A stretch of 36,408 nt of DNA from contig JABHEG010000215.1 in NCBI GenBank assembly GCA_018676675.1, forward strand, positions 1 to 36,408, given 5' to 3'. Made by a program: the position numbers and the translations under genes. Under the pieces are notes generated by a model, which was not told the DNA's origin, ran no database searches, and worked only from the letters and a program-made list of their open reading frames with translations. How positions within the stretch are numbered: position 1 is the stretch's first letter; every line of letters starts with the position of its first letter. This stretch comes from Lentisphaerota bacterium (lineage in GTDB: Bacteria > Verrucomicrobiota > Lentisphaeria > Oligosphaerales > JABHEG01). This document shows, piece by piece, positions 17,121 to 26,018 of the stretch.

Positions 17121-18497
17121 TCACGCGTCCCCGTATTTCCGGTAGAAGGTTGCCAAGCTGATACCCAACTCTTTGGCTGCGGTTTCTTTGTTGCCGTCGC
17201 ATTTGTCCAGGACATGCTGGATGTAGTCCCGTTCTCTTGAGCGCAGGAATGCCTTGAGAGAGACAGAACCCAGATCGGCGAATCCCTCCCCAACGCCTGC
17301 GGCGGAGGCCGCTTGGGGAGCTGCCGTCTGCATCTTCTCGGGGAGATCCTCAACGTCGATCGTGCTGTCGTCGCAGAGGGCGGCTGCACGGGATATGACG
17401 TTCTCGAGTTCGCGCACATTGCCCGGCCAGGGACTGTGTTGCAGCAGTTGCAGAGCCGTGCCGCTGATCGAGACCGTGCGATCTTCCTGGCTTCGGATCT
17501 GTTCGAGGAAGTGATTCACCAGCAGGGGGATGTCTCCCAGGCGTTCGCGTAAAGGGGGCAGCTCGACGGGGATGACGCTGAGTCGGTAGTAGAGGTCTTC
17601 ACGGAACTGGCCCGTCTTGATAAGGTTCTCGAGGTTCTCGTTCGTTGCGGCGATGATTCGCACGTCGACATTCACACTCTCTGTGGCCCCAACTGGCCGT
17701 ATCTCATGTTCCTGCAGGACACGCAAGAGCGTCAGCTGCATGTTAATCGGGATGGACCCCACTTCATCGAGAAACAGCGTGCCGCCGGTGGCGCTCTCAA
17801 AAAGGCCCTTCTTGAATTTGTTGGCCCCCGTGAAGGCCCCCTTGACATAGCCGAAGAGCTCAGATTCAAGAAGCGTGCCCGGAAGGGCGGCGCAGTTGAT
17901 GGCGACAAATGGCTTCTCGGCGCGATGGCTGTTGCAGTGCAACGCTTTCGCTACAAGCTCCTTGCCCGTGCCGCTCTCCCCAAGAATCAGTACCGTGCTC
18001 TCAGACCGGGCCACCTTCTCAATGATGCTGTAGACACGCCGCATCCGCTCACTGTCGCCCACGAGGTTCTTGAAATGGAACTTCGTTCGCAACGTTTCCT
18101 TGAGCGTTTCATTTTCTACCAAGACGTGTTCGTAGGAGAGCGCTCTTTCCACGGTCAGCAGCAGCTCGTCCACCTTGAAAGGCTTGCAGATATAGTCGAA
18201 TGCGCCACGTTTCATGGCGTCAACCGCTGTCTCAACGGCTGCGTAAGCTGTCATCATGATAACGGCAAGGTGTGATTGGACCTCACGAGCGAGGCGGAGC
18301 AACTCAAGGCCGTCGACGGGCCGCATCCGAATGTCGGAGATCATCAGGTCGAATTGCTCTTTCTCAAGGGCGGCCATTGCCTCATCCGCGCTGGACGCGG
18401 TCTTGACGCTGTACCCCTCTCGCTTGAGGAGAGCTTTGAGCACTTCGATGATGCTGATTTCGTCGTCGACAACGAGGATTTTAGCTTTTCCTGCCAT
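17121..18497 (-). CDS. Sigma-54-dependent response regulator (NtrC family)
   Basis: A 458-residue transcription activator with three domains. The receiver (about 5-120) has D11/D12, phosphoacceptor Asp55 (MISDIRM), Thr83 and Lys105 (CKPF). The AAA+ domain has Walker A GESGTGKE, the sigma-54 contact loop GAFTGA, Walker B GGTLFLDE and an arginine-finger region. The C-terminus is a Fis-type helix-turn-helix (GNKETAAKELGISLATFYRKYG). The ATG at 18497 (MAGKAKILVVDDE) fits the receiver; the longer frame is not needed. No sensor kinase gene is present, so its partner lies elsewhere, and no sigma-54 promoter is evident in the window. A hairpin sits in its leader. Confidence 0.95.
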   Translation of the reverse strand: MAGKAKILVVDDEISIIEVLKALLKREGYSVKTASSADEAMAALEKEQFDLMISDIRMRPVDGLELLRLAREVQSHLAVIMMTAYAAVETAVDAMKRGAFDYICKPFKVDELLLTVERALSYEHVLVENETLKETLRTKFHFKNLVGDSERMRRVYSIIEKVARSESTVLILGESGTGKELVAKALHCNSHRAEKPFVAINCAALPGTLLESELFGYVKGAFTGANKFKKGLFESATGGTLFLDEVGSIPINMQLTLLRVLQEHEIRPVGATESVNVDVRIIAATNENLENLIKTGQFREDLYYRLSVIPVELPPLRERLGDIPLLVNHFLEQIRSQEDRTVSISGTALQLLQHSPWPGNVRELENVISRAAALCDDSTIDVEDLPEKMQTAAPQAASAAGVGEGFADLGSVSLKAFLRSRERDYIQHVLDKCDGNKETAAKELGISLATFYRKYGDA

Positions 18498-18524
18498 GAG
18501 AGGCTCTTTCCCTCGGCTCTTCCT

Positions 18525-18551
18525 CAGGCCCAAACGTGGCTGTTTGGCCTG
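18525..18551 (-). promoter_or_regulatory. Leader hairpin upstream of the response regulator
   Basis: A ten-pair hairpin with one bulged base, CAGGCCCAAAC (18525-18535), loop GTGGCT, GTTTGGCCTG (18542-18551), lies 28 bases before the regulator start in its leader. No T-run follows on either strand. It could affect translation or be a protein-binding palindrome. Confidence 0.35.
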
Positions 18552-18842
18552 GGTAAGCTCGTTTCAGCGCCGTGCGGGCTCGTGGCCCCAGGTGCTGTCT
18601 CGGTTGCCTTGGTCTCAGATTCCCCGGGGGGGAGGCGCAACAGCCACTAGTCCCCAGAGCAGATCGATGAATTCGACATCCCCGGAGGGCGGCGGGCGAG
18701 CCGAAGGCGAGGCCGTCACTCTCTTAGTCTGTCAACGTGCTCATCAGCAAGAGTCTAAATTAGGCGTTTGTGAGGCTTTTTCAAGGGAGATGAAGGGGAT
18801 AATTTGCAGTTCTGAGAAAACGGGGGTTTTGTGCTGGGCTCG

Positions 18843-18870
18843 TTGCAAGATGGGATCGGCAATGTAAATT
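18843..18870 (+). promoter_or_regulatory. Candidate sigma-70 promoter for yajC-secDF
   Basis: TTGCAA (18843-18848) and TAAATT (18865-18870) are separated by 16 bases within an AT-rich stretch, 65 bases before the yajC start. This is the best -35/-10 pair I see in the window. Confidence 0.45.
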
Positions 18871-18934
18871 GAGCGTTTTGTTTCTTCGATTTGGGTAGTG
18901 AGTGATCTTGGTCCTTTACGGAGTTCAGACCCCC

Positions 18935-19276
18935 ATGGCACAGCGCATACTCGGAGCGTTGATTACGTTTGGCGAAGGCACGGCTGCGCCTGCAGGCGCG
19001 CCCGGTGGCCCGATGCAGTTTCTCGTGAGCATGGGGCCGATGCTCTTGATTTTCGCAATCATGTATCTGCTGCTGATTCGTCCGCAACAGAAGCGTGCCC
19101 GGGACCACTCGGAGATGGTGACACGGCTAAAGGCCGGTGACCGGGTTGTGACCAACGGCGGCCTGCACGGCACAGTGACCGGGGCCAAGGAAGACACGTT
19201 GATGATCGAGGTCGCGGACAAGGTTGAACTTGAGGTCTCACGTGCGGCGATTTCGCGCGTTACGACTAAGGAGTAA
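18935..19276 (+). CDS. yajC: Preprotein translocase subunit YajC
   Basis: A 113-residue small membrane protein that associates with SecDF and the Sec translocon. One transmembrane segment (about residues 30-50, MGPMLLIFAIMYLLLIRPQQ) ends in the conserved RPQQKR, followed by the cytoplasmic domain with LKAGDRVVTNGGLHGTVTG. The ATG at 18935 is chosen because GGAG lies 12 bases upstream and the length is normal; a GTG at 18902 would add 11 residues. It is followed by secDF after 159 bases, the classical order. Confidence 0.95.
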   Translation: MAQRILGALITFGEGTAAPAGAPGGPMQFLVSMGPMLLIFAIMYLLLIRPQQKRARDHSEMVTRLKAGDRVVTNGGLHGTVTGAKEDTLMIEVADKVELEVSRAAISRVTTKE

Positions 19277-19435
19277 GGTTCAGGCGGTGCCTCCCGGCTT
19301 GAGAGCTGAGGGGTTTTGGTGTGTTGCATGCGGGGGATTGTCCCCGCTATGTCTGGTGTCTCAATAGGGCGAGTGATTCACGCGAACGAAGGACGTTTTC
19401 GGGAGTCACGGTTCAAGGTAGGGAACGGTCGGTTC

Positions 19436-22168
19436 ATGAAGAAATCGCTGATCTGGCGTTTTGTGGTCATTATTCTGGTAGTATTGGGCTGGGCGTACTC
19501 CCTCTTCCCGCTCAAGGACCGCGACTTCATTGAGGTCTTTCAGAGTCTGGCGGTGAAGAACCTCGCGCAGTTTGCCGAGAACGTTACCGAGGCGACAGAG
19601 GCTGTTGTGGCGGCGGAGGCCAAACTGGCGGCGGAGGAAGACAAGGAGAGCGACGCCTACAGAGAATTGGAGGAGGAGAAGGCTGACGCCGAAAGCAAGA
19701 AGACGGAGAACGAGGAACTCATAGCGAGTTTTGCGGATCTTGTTGCCCGGGCTGAGGCCAAATTGGCTGCTGAAGAGGATTTGGCTCCGAGTTTGGCCAT
19801 ACGTGAGTGCTCAAAGGGCGGGACCAACCAGAAACGTGTCATCCTCAACCGCTTCATCGCCGTCCCGACCCAGCCAAAGGCCTCCAATGACCTCGTTCTG
19901 TCGCACGTACGGCGTCGGGCTGCAGGCAAACTGCACTTGGGCCTTGACCTGCAGGGCGGGACTGAATTCATCATCGGATTTGACCCCAAACAGGCGACCG
20001 AGCAGGATCGCCATGTTGAGTCGGTCCGTAATCAGATCATCGAGATCCTCCGCAATCGTGTTGACATCATGGGCGTGGTGGAACCCGAACTGAAGCCCAT
20101 CGGCCCGAGCTCAATTTCCTTGCGTATGCCGAGCGTCAAAGAAGAGCGCAAGGCTATGATTCGGAAGACTATCAAGGAAACAGCGAAGCTTGAGTTCCGA
20201 CTGGTAGACCCGAATAACGCGCAGAAGGTCGCTGAGTATCGCCAGGATGCAAAGGCCTTCCGACCAACTCGTGGGTACGAGTATTTCGAAATGAAGGTTG
20301 AGAGCGACGAGCAGGTAGACACTGAGATTCTGTTCCTGAAATCACATCCTGAGCGTCTGAGCGGCGAGGACGTCTCCCGCGCTGTTCCCAATGTCAACGA
20401 GTTCGGCAACTACTCGGTAAGTCTTTCGTTCAAATCCAAGGGCGCTGCAGCATTTGCCAAGATCACCAAAGACAACGTAGGCGAGCGCTTGGCCATTCTG
20501 ATGGATGGCAAGGTCTATAGTGCGCCTGTTATCCGTGAAGCGATTATGGGGGGGAATGCTGAGATTTCCGGCAGTTTCAGCGCCGAAGAGGCCACACGAC
20601 TAGCCGGCGTCATCGAGTCTGGTAACCTCCCTGTTACCATCGCGATTGACAGTGAGTTCGGGACTGACCCGACCCTCGGGCGTGCCTCAATCGATAGTGG
20701 CGTGATGGCCGCGACCGTTGGCCTTGCCCTCGTGCTGCTGTTTATGATCTGGTACTACCGGTTGGCCGGCGTCGTCGCCATCGCTGCTCTGGCGGTCAAC
20801 GTGTTGCTTATCATGGGGACGCTCACGCTGACGGGCGCCACAATCACGCTCCCAGGTATCGCGGGTATCGTGTTGACAATCGGTATGGCCGTGGATGCAA
20901 ACGTGCTGATATTTGAGCGCATCCGCGAGGAGTTGCTGAACGGCAAGACCATTGGGAATGCCGTCAAGTCAGGCTACAACCGTGCGTTTGTCACTATCTT
21001 GGACTCGAACCTCACGACGCTCCTTACCGCGCTGATCCTCTACCGTTTTGGGTCCGGTCCCATCCGCGGATTTGCGGTCACTCTCAGTTGCGGAATCGTG
21101 GCGAGTATGTTCACCGCTCTGTTCATGACGCGTTGCGTATTCGACTGGCGGCTGTACTTGGGAAAACTGAAAAAGCTGACCATGGTCGCCTGGGTCAAGC
21201 AGGACATCAATATCGATTTCCTGGGCATGAAGAAGCACGCGATTGTCCTTTCTGCCGTCCTCATGGGGATTGGCCTCATCGCGGGCTGCGTCGGGTGCTT
21301 TGGGGGCAAAGCGTTGAGCATTGACTTTGCCGGTGGAACTGAAGTGACATACAGCTACACGGCGGAAAGCGGAACGGGGCCCGATACCGGAGTTGTGGAG
21401 AAGCTACTGAAAGGAAAGGGATTTGAGAACTGCAGGATTGGGTACAAGTATTCGGTGACGAGTCAGGGGCGCCTGCTTGAGATTGTCCTTCCCGAGCGCT
21501 CAACCGATGAGGTGGCTCTTGACTCCGACGCGGAGGGAACCGGACTGGACCTCGACAAGATCACTTCCGTTCTCAACGAGGGCATTGAGGGCACAGAGTT
21601 CAGGCTTGTTCAGACCAACAGTGTCGGCGGCCTGGTTGGGGCACAGTTCAAGAAGCAGGCGGTTGCGGCAGCGTTCCTTGCTGCGATCGGCATCATCATC
21701 TACATCTCGTTTCGGTTTGAGTTGGCCTACGCCATCGCCTCGGTGGCTGCTTTGATCCATGACGTCGTGATCGCGGGCGGCCTCTTCATCCTGTGCGGCT
21801 TCATCTTCGGCGGGCGTCAGATCTCCCTGCCGGTGGTTGCTGCTTTGCTCACGATTATGGGTTACTCACTCAACGACACGATCGTTGTGTTTGACCGCAT
21901 CCGCGAGGACCTCACCCTTCACAAGGGGCGCAGCTATACCGACATCATAAATCTCAGTATCAACCAAACGCTCTCGCGCACGCTGCTTACGTCTTTCACC
22001 ACGTTGCTCGTTGTGTTGACGTTGTACTTCTTCGGTGGCGGCGCCATTAACGACTTTGCTCTGGTGATGCTGATTGGTGTGGTCGTCGGGACCTATTCCT
22101 CGATCTTCGTAGCCAGCACAATCATCTCGCTCTGGCATAAGCACGCGCGCGGACACGCAGACGCCTGA
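19436..22168 (+). CDS. secDF: SecDF fusion protein with coiled-coil insert
   Basis: A 910-residue fusion of SecD and SecF, which pull exported proteins across the membrane using the proton gradient. After the first membrane helix (7-22) there is an Ala/Glu/Lys-rich coiled coil (about 35-125) that ordinary SecD lacks. The P1 domain begins near 165 (GLDLQGGTEF). The SecD half has the signature LTIGMAVDANVLIFERIREE (about 477), and the SecF half has DFAGGTEV and GYSLNDTIVVFDRIRED (about 808). The ATG at 19436 begins a typical MKKSLIWRF membrane helix; the frame is open upstream. Separate SecD and SecF would total a similar length without the insert. It follows yajC. Confidence 0.95.
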   Translation: MKKSLIWRFVVIILVVLGWAYSLFPLKDRDFIEVFQSLAVKNLAQFAENVTEATEAVVAAEAKLAAEEDKESDAYRELEEEKADAESKKTENEELIASFADLVARAEAKLAAEEDLAPSLAIRECSKGGTNQKRVILNRFIAVPTQPKASNDLVLSHVRRRAAGKLHLGLDLQGGTEFIIGFDPKQATEQDRHVESVRNQIIEILRNRVDIMGVVEPELKPIGPSSISLRMPSVKEERKAMIRKTIKETAKLEFRLVDPNNAQKVAEYRQDAKAFRPTRGYEYFEMKVESDEQVDTEILFLKSHPERLSGEDVSRAVPNVNEFGNYSVSLSFKSKGAAAFAKITKDNVGERLAILMDGKVYSAPVIREAIMGGNAEISGSFSAEEATRLAGVIESGNLPVTIAIDSEFGTDPTLGRASIDSGVMAATVGLALVLLFMIWYYRLAGVVAIAALAVNVLLIMGTLTLTGATITLPGIAGIVLTIGMAVDANVLIFERIREELLNGKTIGNAVKSGYNRAFVTILDSNLTTLLTALILYRFGSGPIRGFAVTLSCGIVASMFTALFMTRCVFDWRLYLGKLKKLTMVAWVKQDINIDFLGMKKHAIVLSAVLMGIGLIAGCVGCFGGKALSIDFAGGTEVTYSYTAESGTGPDTGVVEKLLKGKGFENCRIGYKYSVTSQGRLLEIVLPERSTDEVALDSDAEGTGLDLDKITSVLNEGIEGTEFRLVQTNSVGGLVGAQFKKQAVAAAFLAAIGIIIYISFRFELAYAIASVAALIHDVVIAGGLFILCGFIFGGRQISLPVVAALLTIMGYSLNDTIVVFDRIREDLTLHKGRSYTDIINLSINQTLSRTLLTSFTTLLVVLTLYFFGGGAINDFALVMLIGVVVGTYSSIFVASTIISLWHKHARGHADA

Positions 22169-22186
22169 TCGTCTGTCCAAGGCACC

Positions 22187-22204
22187 GGGAGCATTCCTGC
22201 TCCC
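22187..22204. terminator. Bidirectional hairpin between convergent genes
   Basis: A perfect seven-base stem, GGGAGCA (22187-22193), loop TTCC, TGCTCCC (22198-22204), sits in the 38 bases between the convergent ends of secDF and the DUF4838 gene. There is no T-run, so termination efficiency is uncertain, but the position fits. Confidence 0.5.
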
Positions 22205-22206
22205 GC

Positions 22207-25200
22207 CTACTCAACTGCCCGTAGGAGCTCAAAGCGGTCGATGAAAACGGCCTTAATTGCGGATGACTCACCTGACTTCTTGTCGAATTGTCCCGGTCCT
22301 ACCCAGATGAACTGTCCTTCTTCGGGCGTCCAGGTGGTTACGTCGTACCACTGGTAGCCGTCTTTCGCCTCTGCCGTCGTTGGTGCGATCTGCCCAACGC
22401 CCTCCTTGCGGGCAGCATCATAGACGCCGGCCCAGAACGCTTCCCCTTCGCGGTCTCCCTTCTCAACCCGAGCCCGGATACGGACACGATAGGGTGTGTT
22501 CGGCTCAAAGAGGGCCGGATCAATGCGCCACTGCATGCACCACTCGTAGTGGGTATTGTAGAGTTTGGCGGCGAACAGATCATCTGCCAGTTCATCGTGG
22601 ACGATGTCTCCCCACGTCCCGCTCCGCCCAACCCCGACCATACACTCCTCTACGACAATGGAATGACGTGCATGTGTCTCTGCCGGAGGCGGAGGAGAGG
22701 GAAGTCCCGGGATGGCACTCAGGGGCTCGATACGTGTGGCAAACGTGAGTTTGTCTTTGCCGGCGAGCTCAAACGCATGGTGGGCAATGAACACGTGGGC
22801 CGTGGCCCTCTCTGCATCAGCGATCAGCCAGATGCGATCCACCTTCTTCCCCGACAGTTTCAGCCTGACACCGCGGCCGGTGCCGGGACCGGCGAGCGTA
22901 AATTCACGCACGTCGCCTCCCGCAGCAATGGTCACCGGACGTCGAGTTTGTTCAGGCGGAACCGTGACCAGATTCCACGGTTGCTGTCCTACCCGGAATG
23001 CCACGCTGTCTCCCGGGCCCAAGTCAAAGGCTCCCTGGCAAACAGGGCGGATCGATTGGCCTTCTGTCCTCAGGCTGGTGTAGGTGTCCATCAGCGTGAG
23101 CCCGCTCTGATCGGGTGATACGGCTCGGGTAATGGTGTACTTCCTCCGCAGCGTCCTGGTAAACACCCCTTGTCCATCGGGGGCATCCATCGAGGTGAAC
23201 GGGGATGCGTCAAGTGGTGACACCATCCGGGCGGAGACAACGAACCCGAGGCCGCCGGCTTCCGGCTTGAGGACATTCGGCGCGCCCGGTTTGGCCAACG
23301 TCAGTACTCGTGCACCCAACTCCGGAACGACGGTAGCGTGGTAAGCTGCCCCACGGATGCTTACAGAATCGAGACCATCTGTCCGGCTCTTGAGGAGAGT
23401 GGTGAATGCCTTATGTCGATCCATGTTCTCGGCAATGCGGGTAATGTTGCCCTCATCCAGCCGTCGGAGAAACTCACGGGCCAGTACAGCATAGCTCTCC
23501 GGAATGGTCTCAGCCCGCATCCGTCCCCGCTCCCAAACGAACCTCTTGGGCAATTTGGGCCACCGTCGGAGCTTGGCATAGAGGACTGGGAGCCCGGACA
23601 TACGGACATTGTAGAGGAACTTGGGCCGATCGGCCACTGCCTTCTCTGCTTGCTCCCAAAGGCTTGTGGCGTGCTCGAAGAACTCATCTGAGTACCACTT
23701 GGAGGTCATAGGAACCCAGATGCGGAGAACATGCTCGTCCGGTTGGGCAAGGGCCTGCAATTCGTCGAAATACTGCCGGACGAGAGGGGCTGCCGGTCCG
23801 TAGAAGCCGTTGAAGAAATCGCGGTAGAGCAGTTCGACGTCCTGGTCGGGATTCCAGAGGAGTTTGGCCAGAATCCAGGCACGGAGTTCGGCGAATTCAG
23901 CATGGCGCGACTGGTAGGCGCCCTGTTCGAAGAGCCCGACCACACTGTGGTCCCGAAAGAACTTGACGTTCCCCTGGAGGCATGGGAAGTTCGGATGGCA
24001 TCCGACATAATGGCCGAAGTTGGTTGTGTAGTCCCAGACGTAGAGTTTGTCAGTGATTGCCGACCATCCCACGATGTCCTTCACAAACGTCCGGTTCTGC
24101 TCGTAGGTGCTCACATCCAAGGGCACAGAGAAATCACACTCGATGCTGCAAAGGCGCGGGACGACGTTGTGGCGTGGGCGCAACGTTTTTGGGGGATGCC
24201 GTGTGTACTGGTAGGCAAGGGTCTCGATCCACACGTTCGGGAACTCCTCTTCCACTGCTTCAGCCACTTGGTTGACGAAGTGGATCATCGTGCCCGAGGG
24301 TGAGTCTTCACGGTCGTCGATCGCACGGCACGGGGGGCACGTGCAGTAGTTCCGCCAGTCGTTTTGACTGACGCTGAAGAGTTTGGCCGTCGGATCGCTT
24401 CGGATGCGGTCAAGCACACGTTTGGTCATGATACGAAGGACGTCAGGATTGGTGAGGCAAAGCTGGGCATGGTCAGCCACACGCTTGCCGTTCAACTCGC
24501 TGTAGTACTCCGGGTGTTCCTCGAAGAACTCACCGGGCGGCATGAGTCGATAGAACGTGTGTACGAACAACCCCCCGCCGAAACGGACCTTGCCTCCGTG
24601 CTTCTCTTCCAAACTCATCCGGTTGCCGTTCGCCTTGCATCGGGCAGCGAAGTCCCCGACGAACATGTCCCACCAGAAGGGCTCGCGCATCGCGAACGCA
24701 GGCGTCTGTGTGTCGTCCAGCACCGGAAGGGCAAAGGTCCCTCTCTTTGGCACAACGCTGAAGTAGCTGGCATACCAACGACAACCGCCGTACGCCTCGA
24801 GCAGCTCGTAGACGCCATACAGCGTTCCTCTGACCGGACCACCGATGATGGCCACGTGCGGAGACCGGACAAGAAGCCGGAAGCCATCATCTCCCAGGGC
24901 CTTCACGTTCGGCTGTTGCCCGACCATGGAAGCCGTGTGCCGCGTGATTCCCAGCAAGATTGCATGCGATGGCAACGGGAGTTCATCCGTCTGGATCGGG
25001 AGGATGACTCCTGTCATTTGTCCAATAATGCTCTGCAGCTCTTCTGCCGCATAGAGCTGCGATGCCGAGGCTTGGCGGGGGCGAACGATCGTGTAGGGCG
25101 ATGTCCCTCCTTCCACCAGTGTGACTCCCTCAGGGGGGGGCGTCTGAGATCTCCCGACACCGGCAAGCAGGCCGGTCGCAAGCAACGCACAGCGCAGAAA

Positions 25201-25209
25201 TCTGGGCAT
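22207..25209 (-). CDS. Secreted DUF4838 protein, glycoside-hydrolase-like
   Basis: A 1000-residue exported protein with a signal peptide (hydrophobic about 5-20, ending near GRSQT). Residues about 35-160 form the small alpha/beta domain found before many glycoside hydrolase barrels (AAEELQSIIGQMTG... RGTLYGVYELLEAYGGCRWY). The DUF4838 region follows (about 165-520), with SVSQNDWRNYCTCPPCRA, YQYTRHPPKTLRPRHNVV and FGHYVGCHPNFPCLQGNVKFF, typical of this domain; it is distantly related to alpha-glucuronidase and GH20 barrels. The last 350 residues are beta-rich and look carbohydrate-binding. AAGGAG lies just before the ATG. It is the third gene of a likely operon. Enzymatic activity has not been assigned to the domain as far as I know; polysaccharide processing is inferred. 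Confidence 0.85.
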   Translation of the reverse strand: MPRFLRCALLATGLLAGVGRSQTPPPEGVTLVEGGTSPYTIVRPRQASASQLYAAEELQSIIGQMTGVILPIQTDELPLPSHAILLGITRHTASMVGQQPNVKALGDDGFRLLVRSPHVAIIGGPVRGTLYGVYELLEAYGGCRWYASYFSVVPKRGTFALPVLDDTQTPAFAMREPFWWDMFVGDFAARCKANGNRMSLEEKHGGKVRFGGGLFVHTFYRLMPPGEFFEEHPEYYSELNGKRVADHAQLCLTNPDVLRIMTKRVLDRIRSDPTAKLFSVSQNDWRNYCTCPPCRAIDDREDSPSGTMIHFVNQVAEAVEEEFPNVWIETLAYQYTRHPPKTLRPRHNVVPRLCSIECDFSVPLDVSTYEQNRTFVKDIVGWSAITDKLYVWDYTTNFGHYVGCHPNFPCLQGNVKFFRDHSVVGLFEQGAYQSRHAEFAELRAWILAKLLWNPDQDVELLYRDFFNGFYGPAAPLVRQYFDELQALAQPDEHVLRIWVPMTSKWYSDEFFEHATSLWEQAEKAVADRPKFLYNVRMSGLPVLYAKLRRWPKLPKRFVWERGRMRAETIPESYAVLAREFLRRLDEGNITRIAENMDRHKAFTTLLKSRTDGLDSVSIRGAAYHATVVPELGARVLTLAKPGAPNVLKPEAGGLGFVVSARMVSPLDASPFTSMDAPDGQGVFTRTLRRKYTITRAVSPDQSGLTLMDTYTSLRTEGQSIRPVCQGAFDLGPGDSVAFRVGQQPWNLVTVPPEQTRRPVTIAAGGDVREFTLAGPGTGRGVRLKLSGKKVDRIWLIADAERATAHVFIAHHAFELAGKDKLTFATRIEPLSAIPGLPSPPPPAETHARHSIVVEECMVGVGRSGTWGDIVHDELADDLFAAKLYNTHYEWCMQWRIDPALFEPNTPYRVRIRARVEKGDREGEAFWAGVYDAARKEGVGQIAPTTAEAKDGYQWYDVTTWTPEEGQFIWVGPGQFDKKSGESSAIKAVFIDRFELLRAVE

Positions 25210-25251
25210 AGGTCCACTCCTTACGGTTCAGATCCAAACAAGGCCGGCAGA

Positions 25252-25992
25252 TCAAGCGGATGTGAACGTTGGTTCCCCGCGCACGGAACTGATGACGTTT
25301 TGTGCAAGATCGAGTTCCTGTTTGGTGCCGAACAGGGCTAGCCACACGGCTCCCTCTGCTCCCCCGACGCCGCCGGCTCCGGCTGGGATTGCTTCGACCC
25401 CGGTCAAGACATCAAGTGCCTCGATTTCCGTGAAGAGCGGCCCGGGAACAACCCACAGCGTCGGGCCTTTGCCTTCGGGATCAGAGTTGATCGCTTCTGC
25501 CACCTCAACCAGGTCGACCGAAACGCTCTTCTCCAGGCCAACGGGGTGCAGGAAGCAGATGCGGCGAGCCATTGCCGGGCCTATCGCGAGCCCGACATTT
25601 CCACCAGTAGGGTGTCCAATGAGCACCGCTGCCTGATCCCGTTCGTAATTGATGGCGTTTGCTCCCTTCACAAACACGTCGCCGGGCCCCATGTCCTCCA
25701 GAGCTTCTTTAGCCGATATGTCCAGACGTTCGCCTTTGCGGATAACCAGATCCGTGTAGGTGTAGGTCAGATTCTCACCGTCGTAGTTGCTGGGCAGCGT
25801 CCGTCCTGTGACGCTTGTCTTCTTATCGAAGGACTCGCCGGTTATCTCCTCGATGATGTAGCCGTTCGTTGTGCCGGAACCAATCGCGAGCGTTCCTTCT
25901 TCCATGGCCCGCAGGACGAACTCGGCCTGGGCAACACCCTTCGCGATCAGACGTTTGGACTCAGAAACTGTGAGTGACAGAACGACGTGCAT
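25252..25992 (-). CDS. Unrecognised protein, possibly ISOCOT-fold
   Basis: A 246-residue soluble protein that I cannot assign to a named family. The N-terminal part has a helix followed by GTLAIGSGTTNGYIIEEI (about 33-50), a glycine-rich loop like the phosphate-binding loops of the ISOCOT superfamily (ribose-5-phosphate isomerase, sugar-regulator effector domains, LUD proteins). A later block, GDVFVKGANAINYERDQAAV, also resembles the conserved strand and Asn/Ala turn of those proteins. A Gly/Ala-rich segment (PAGAGGVGGAEGAV) lies near 210-225. A very good ribosome binding site (AAGGAGG) precedes the ATG. It lies 42 bases before the DUF4838 gene and 26 after the oxidoreductase gene, so a sugar-phosphate role is plausible. 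The fold is inference. Confidence 0.75.
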   Translation of the reverse strand: MHVVLSLTVSESKRLIAKGVAQAEFVLRAMEEGTLAIGSGTTNGYIIEEITGESFDKKTSVTGRTLPSNYDGENLTYTYTDLVIRKGERLDISAKEALEDMGPGDVFVKGANAINYERDQAAVLIGHPTGGNVGLAIGPAMARRICFLHPVGLEKSVSVDLVEVAEAINSDPEGKGPTLWVVPGPLFTEIEALDVLTGVEAIPAGAGGVGGAEGAVWLALFGTKQELDLAQNVISSVRGEPTFTSA

Positions 25993-26018
25993 GGCACCGC
26001 CTCCTTACTGTTCTAGGT

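Larger units (their letters stand above)
18498..18934. other. Divergent intergenic region between the response regulator and yajC
   Basis: These 437 bases hold no supported gene. The half nearest the regulator is GC-rich and carries a leader hairpin; the half nearest yajC (about 18740-18900) is distinctly AT-rich and carries a plausible sigma-70 promoter. Minus-strand frames over it lack features. Confidence 0.5.

Noticed and set aside
18830..18848. A possible sigma-54 promoter before yajC
   Set aside because: The GG and GC elements are nine bases apart rather than the required eleven, so the sigma-70 pair is preferred.
24364..25341. A 325-codon plus-strand open frame
   Set aside because: It is antisense to the DUF4838 gene and overlaps the next gene; composition is that of a shadow frame.
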